Source: Rhodospirillaceae bacterium (GTDB lineage Bacteria; Pseudomonadota; Alphaproteobacteria; UBA7985). Taken from it: DNA of 7,893 nt. The first letter of the stretch is position 1. The number at the start of each line of letters is the position of its first letter. Below the pieces are notes generated by a model. It was not told the origin of the DNA. It saw only the letters and a list, made by a program, of their open reading frames with translations, and ran no database searches. Location of the stretch: NCBI GenBank assembly GCA_002700865.1, contig PAFB01000112.1:1-7893 (forward strand). The letters are read 5' to 3'. This document shows, in pieces, positions 5,645 to 7,893 of the stretch. A program made the position numbers and the translations under genes.

Positions 5645-5955
5645 CATGGTTGACCGTGCTGTGAAGTGCGGCGGCTGGAGTGTGCTGCGCGGACCGGCTT
5701 GGGACGGATGGGATAAATGCCACAACGGACGAAGACCCATGCAGGATCAGGCAAGCCTTCAAACCGCATCCATGCAGGCATAAAGTCCGGCGAGTGCGCA
5801 AAGAGGCTGTCCGTTGCACAGCGCTTGATGCTTGCACGGTGCCTGACCATTTCACAGCGCCTGACCGTTACACAGAGCCTGATGTTTGCCGCTGTCGCTT
5901 CGGTGATGAAGCGCAGCTGGGGCCTAAAGGGCAGAGTGGGTGAAGAGGGCGGGAC
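5645..5955. other. 311-bp region between convergent transporter genes, no confident gene
   Basis: This stretch separates the binding-protein terminator from the permease stop codon. It contains the 18-bp tandem repeat described separately and a direct repeat CCATGCAGG at 5737-5745 and 5770-5778. One + frame (ATG 5717 to TAA 5957-5959, 80 residues) reads through the tandem repeat and its stop overlaps the permease stop on the other strand. Its ribosome-binding site is weak and its sequence resembles no family I know, so I do not call it a gene. Confidence 0.6.
5798..5887 (+). repeat. Five tandem 18-bp repeats
   Basis: Units are 5798-5815, 5816-5833, 5834-5851, 5852-5869 and 5870-5887, with the approximate consensus GCACAGCGCCTGACCRTT. 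They are diverged but all exactly 18 bp. Because 18 is a multiple of three, every frame gives a hexapeptide repeat: on the + strand AKRLSV, AQRLML, ARCLTI, SQRLTV, TQSLMF in one frame and CTALDA, CTVPDH, FTAPDR, YTEPDV in another. On the - strand one frame gives NGQALC-like units broken by a TGA. The following 18 bases (5888-5905) may be a decayed sixth unit. Whether it is coding is unresolved. Confidence 0.8.
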
Positions 5956-5985
5956 TTAACCCTTGTTGGCACCCAGGGTAAGTCC
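5952..5985 (-). repeat. Stem-loop spanning the MalG-like permease stop codon
   Basis: GGACTTAACCCT (5952-5963) and AGGGTAAGTCC (5975-5985) pair over 11 bp with one bulged base and an 11-base loop. On the - strand the hairpin contains the permease stop codon (5956-5958). No T-run follows in the direction of transcription (CGCCCTC), so it is not a canonical intrinsic terminator. It may mark the mRNA 3' end or slow exonucleases. No better terminator for the permease genes is visible downstream. Confidence 0.5.
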
Positions 5986-6930
5986 TGCCACGAACTGGCG
6001 CTGCAGGAAGAAGAAGAAAACCAGCGGGGGCAGAGCAACGATGATTGACCCTCCGGCCATCACGTTCCACCGGTTTAGCCATTCTCCCCTCGCGAGGTTT
6101 ACCAGCGTTGTCGGCGCCAGCTTGAATTCGCCTTGGGTCAGAACCAGAGACCAATAGAAGTCGTTCCAGACGAATGTGAAAATCAGTAAACCCAGAGCTG
6201 CCAGCGCGGGTTTGATCAGGGGCACGATGATTTTCCGGAAGATCTGGAATTCACTCGCCCCTTCGATCCGCGCGGCTTCAATCAGCTCCGTTGGCAATGC
6301 GGCGATAAAGTTGCGCATGAAGAAGACGCAGAACCCAGTTTGAAAAGCACCGTGGAAAAGCACCAGCCCCCAAGCGGTGTTATAGGGTGAGCCGCCCTTC
6401 AACTCGAAGGCACCAAAAAGTTTCGACAGATAGGTTGTCGCGAAGTCGCCGATAATCAGCCGTGCAAAATCGCTCAGCCAAGTGAAGTCAATGACCGGCA
6501 TCGGAATGATGATATCTTGCAGCAGGCGCATGACGGGCAAGGTCAGAACCTGAAACGGCACGAAATTTCCGGCGACAAAGATGGCAAAAATCCATGTTCG
6601 GCCCAGAAACTTGTGCTTGGCCAGTGCGTAACCGGCCAGCGACGCCAGTGAAATTGAGATGATTACGACGGGGATGACGATCAAAAAGCTCAGCGCCATG
6701 GACTGCCAAAACGCGGAACTCGCAATCAGCGTCCAGAAGCCCTCGATGGACAGCGGCGCAGGCATTGTGAAGCGCGCGCCGGCTTCGGTGTTGATCTGGT
6801 CATTGCCTTTCAGCGCTGTATTCAGCAACAGGGCAATGGGCAGTAACCAAACAAGGGTGAACGCGATCAGCACACTCCAATAGAAAGCGCGGTTTAGCGG
6901 TTTCCAAGTGTTTATCGGGGACGGGTACAT
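5956..6930 (-). CDS. MalG-like permease of a CUT1-type carbohydrate ABC importer
   Basis: This 324-residue inner-membrane protein carries the EAA loop that docks the ATPase, EAARIEGAS continuing to FRKIIVPLIKP (residues 218-241). Helices are visible at about 16-36, 78-103, 113-135, 186-206, 242-262 and 292-310. MalG-family proteins are usually about 270-300 residues; here the segment between the third and fourth helices (about 137-183, from QDIIIPMPVIDF to ELKGGSPYN) is some 40 residues longer than usual. ATG 6930 is supported by an SD, AGAGGGA (+ strand 6941-6947), about 10 bases upstream, which overlaps the stop codon of the MalF-like gene. The 15-base gap means the two permeases are one transcript, probably translationally coupled. 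Together they should form the channel for a sugar delivered by a periplasmic binding protein; the neighbouring convergent one is the obvious candidate. The substrate is unknown. Confidence 0.92.
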   Translation of the reverse strand: MYPSPINTWKPLNRAFYWSVLIAFTLVWLLPIALLLNTALKGNDQINTEAGARFTMPAPLSIEGFWTLIASSAFWQSMALSFLIVIPVVIISISLASLAGYALAKHKFLGRTWIFAIFVAGNFVPFQVLTLPVMRLLQDIIIPMPVIDFTWLSDFARLIIGDFATTYLSKLFGAFELKGGSPYNTAWGLVLFHGAFQTGFCVFFMRNFIAALPTELIEAARIEGASEFQIFRKIIVPLIKPALAALGLLIFTFVWNDFYWSLVLTQGEFKLAPTTLVNLARGEWLNRWNVMAGGSIIVALPPLVFFFFLQRQFVAGLTLGANKG

Positions 6931-6945
6931 GGCGTTTGAATCCCT

Positions 6946-7893
6946 CTAATCTTCGCTCTGCCGAACCATGTTCGATACGAAGAACACGATGAACACCAGC
7001 ATGATGGCGAATAGAATGACGCTGACGGTTGCGCCAAACCCGTAGTCGCCGCCGTTTTCTCCAAAGCCGGTTTCGTACATGTACCGTGCCAGAACTTCCG
7101 ACCACCGTTGGCCACCTGTCATCACCTGAACCAGGTCAAAGCTTCGCAGGGCACCGATGGTGGTGACAACCACGCAGATGAAGGTTGCGGGCCATAGCTG
7201 GGGGAGAATGATCTTGCGGAACAGGCTGAAGCCGGTAGCACCATCGAGCTTACCGGCTTCGATCAACTCGGAGTTAATGGCGGTCAGACCAGCGAGATAG
7301 ATAATGATGCAGTAAGCAATCTGCGGATACCAGGCGGCGATGATCACGCCAAAGGTCGATAGCCCGTCGGTCCCGAGGATGCCGTATTTATCCTTCAGCC
7401 CGATGAAGCTGTAGAAGCCAACCAAAGGCCCCCCTTCGAAGGGGTTGTAGACGAACTGGAACAGGAACGCGATTACCGCTGGTGATATCACGAACGGGAA
7501 GAAGTACATCGGTTTGAGAATTCGGGCGAACAAAGCGTTCTGATTGAGCAGAACGGCAAGCCCGAGACCGATTGGAATGGCAATCTGGAACAGAACAAGC
7601 CAAATCACGTTGTTCACGAGGGCTTTGAACTCGGCGCTGGCACGAGGCATTTTGGCTTTGGTCCCGGGATCACCGTCGAAAAGCTCTCGCACTTCCTTGT
7701 TCGTCCGCCGCCAGTCGCGTGGGAACTTGTCGAAGAATTTTTCGTAGTTTTGGAGGCCGATAAATTCCATTTTTGGAACCCGTCGACATGTCGAATCACC
7801 CTGCGCTTCTTTGATGGAGCGTCCGTCCGAACAAACTAGGCGGTCGGCTTGGACATTGTGCAGGCTCAGCCAGACCGATCCAACAATCGGATA
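6946..7893 (-). CDS. MalF-like permease of a CUT1-type carbohydrate ABC importer (N-terminus outside window)
   Basis: The frame stays open from TAG (6946-6948) to the right edge, giving 315 residues. The ATG at 7770 is internal: upstream codons in frame read YPIVGSVWLSLHN, the end of the first helix and the start of the periplasmic loop in MalF/UgpA-type permeases, and the protein then continues MEFIGLQNYEKFF, the family's FxGLxNY motif. The EAA loop is ELIEAGKLDGAT followed by FRKIILPQLWP (window residues about 209-235). The first helix starts beyond the window. The loop between helices one and two is enlarged and charged, with a first part holding two cysteines (residues 21 and 36) and a second part rich in Lys, Arg and Asp. 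It pairs with the MalG-like gene 15 bases downstream. No promoter can be seen. Confidence 0.9.
   Translation of the reverse strand, partial: YPIVGSVWLSLHNVQADRLVCSDGRSIKEAQGDSTCRRVPKMEFIGLQNYEKFFDKFPRDWRRTNKEVRELFDGDPGTKAKMPRASAEFKALVNNVIWLVLFQIAIPIGLGLAVLLNQNALFARILKPMYFFPFVISPAVIAFLFQFVYNPFEGGPLVGFYSFIGLKDKYGILGTDGLSTFGVIIAAWYPQIAYCIIIYLAGLTAINSELIEAGKLDGATGFSLFRKIILPQLWPATFICVVVTTIGALRSFDLVQVMTGGQRWSEVLARYMYETGFGENGGDYGFGATVSVILFAIMLVFIVFFVSNMVRQSED

Noticed and set aside
5798..5887. CRISPR array
   Set aside because: The 18-bp units are directly adjacent with no unique spacers, and no cas gene is present.

Overview
The window looks like chromosomal DNA of a proteobacterium, most likely an alphaproteobacterium. 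The main clue is the C-terminal piece of a glycolate oxidase iron-sulfur subunit at the left edge, whose YHSACSMQHGQ and HLCCGSAGTYNL motifs resemble the alphaproteobacterial form of GlcF. This is judged from memory of the family, without a database search, and no genus is assigned.

Layout. (1) 1-339 (+): 3' end of glcF, followed by a bidirectional terminator (381-414). (2) 444-923 (-): C-terminal part of an outer-membrane beta-barrel or autotransporter domain with no 5' end. It abuts, almost base to base, (3) 924-1735 (+): the C-terminal part of a cysteine-rich modular repeat protein that also lacks its 5' end. A strong terminator follows (1801-1830). The two headless genes, back to back, mark a recombination junction near 905-924. 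(4) 1951-3933 (+): a complete half-size ABC exporter (membrane domain plus ATPase). (5) 3934-4335: a 402-bp leader region with a candidate promoter, an SD-linked 7-codon leader ORF and a terminator-like hairpin directly before the ribosome-binding site of (6) 4336-5568 (+): a periplasmic family 1 sugar-binding protein, followed by two hairpins, the second a textbook terminator. (7) 5645-5955: no confident gene, but five tandem 18-bp repeats. (8) 5956-6930 (-) and 6946-7893 (-): the two permeases of a CUT1-type carbohydrate importer (MalG-like and MalF-like). The MalF-like gene runs off the right edge; its reading frame continues past the first internal ATG.

How the genes fit together. The binding protein and the two permeases are the parts of one class of carbohydrate ABC importer: the binding protein captures a sugar in the periplasm and the permease pair moves it inward. 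They are convergent instead of forming one operon, and no MalK/UgpC-type ATPase is in the window. The ABC exporter carries its own fused ATPase and is probably unrelated to this importer. GlcF belongs to glycolate catabolism and is independent of the rest.

The most unusual parts are the junction at about 905-924, the four-cysteine repeat protein, the attenuator-like leader of the binding-protein gene, and the 18-bp tandem repeat between the convergent transporter genes.
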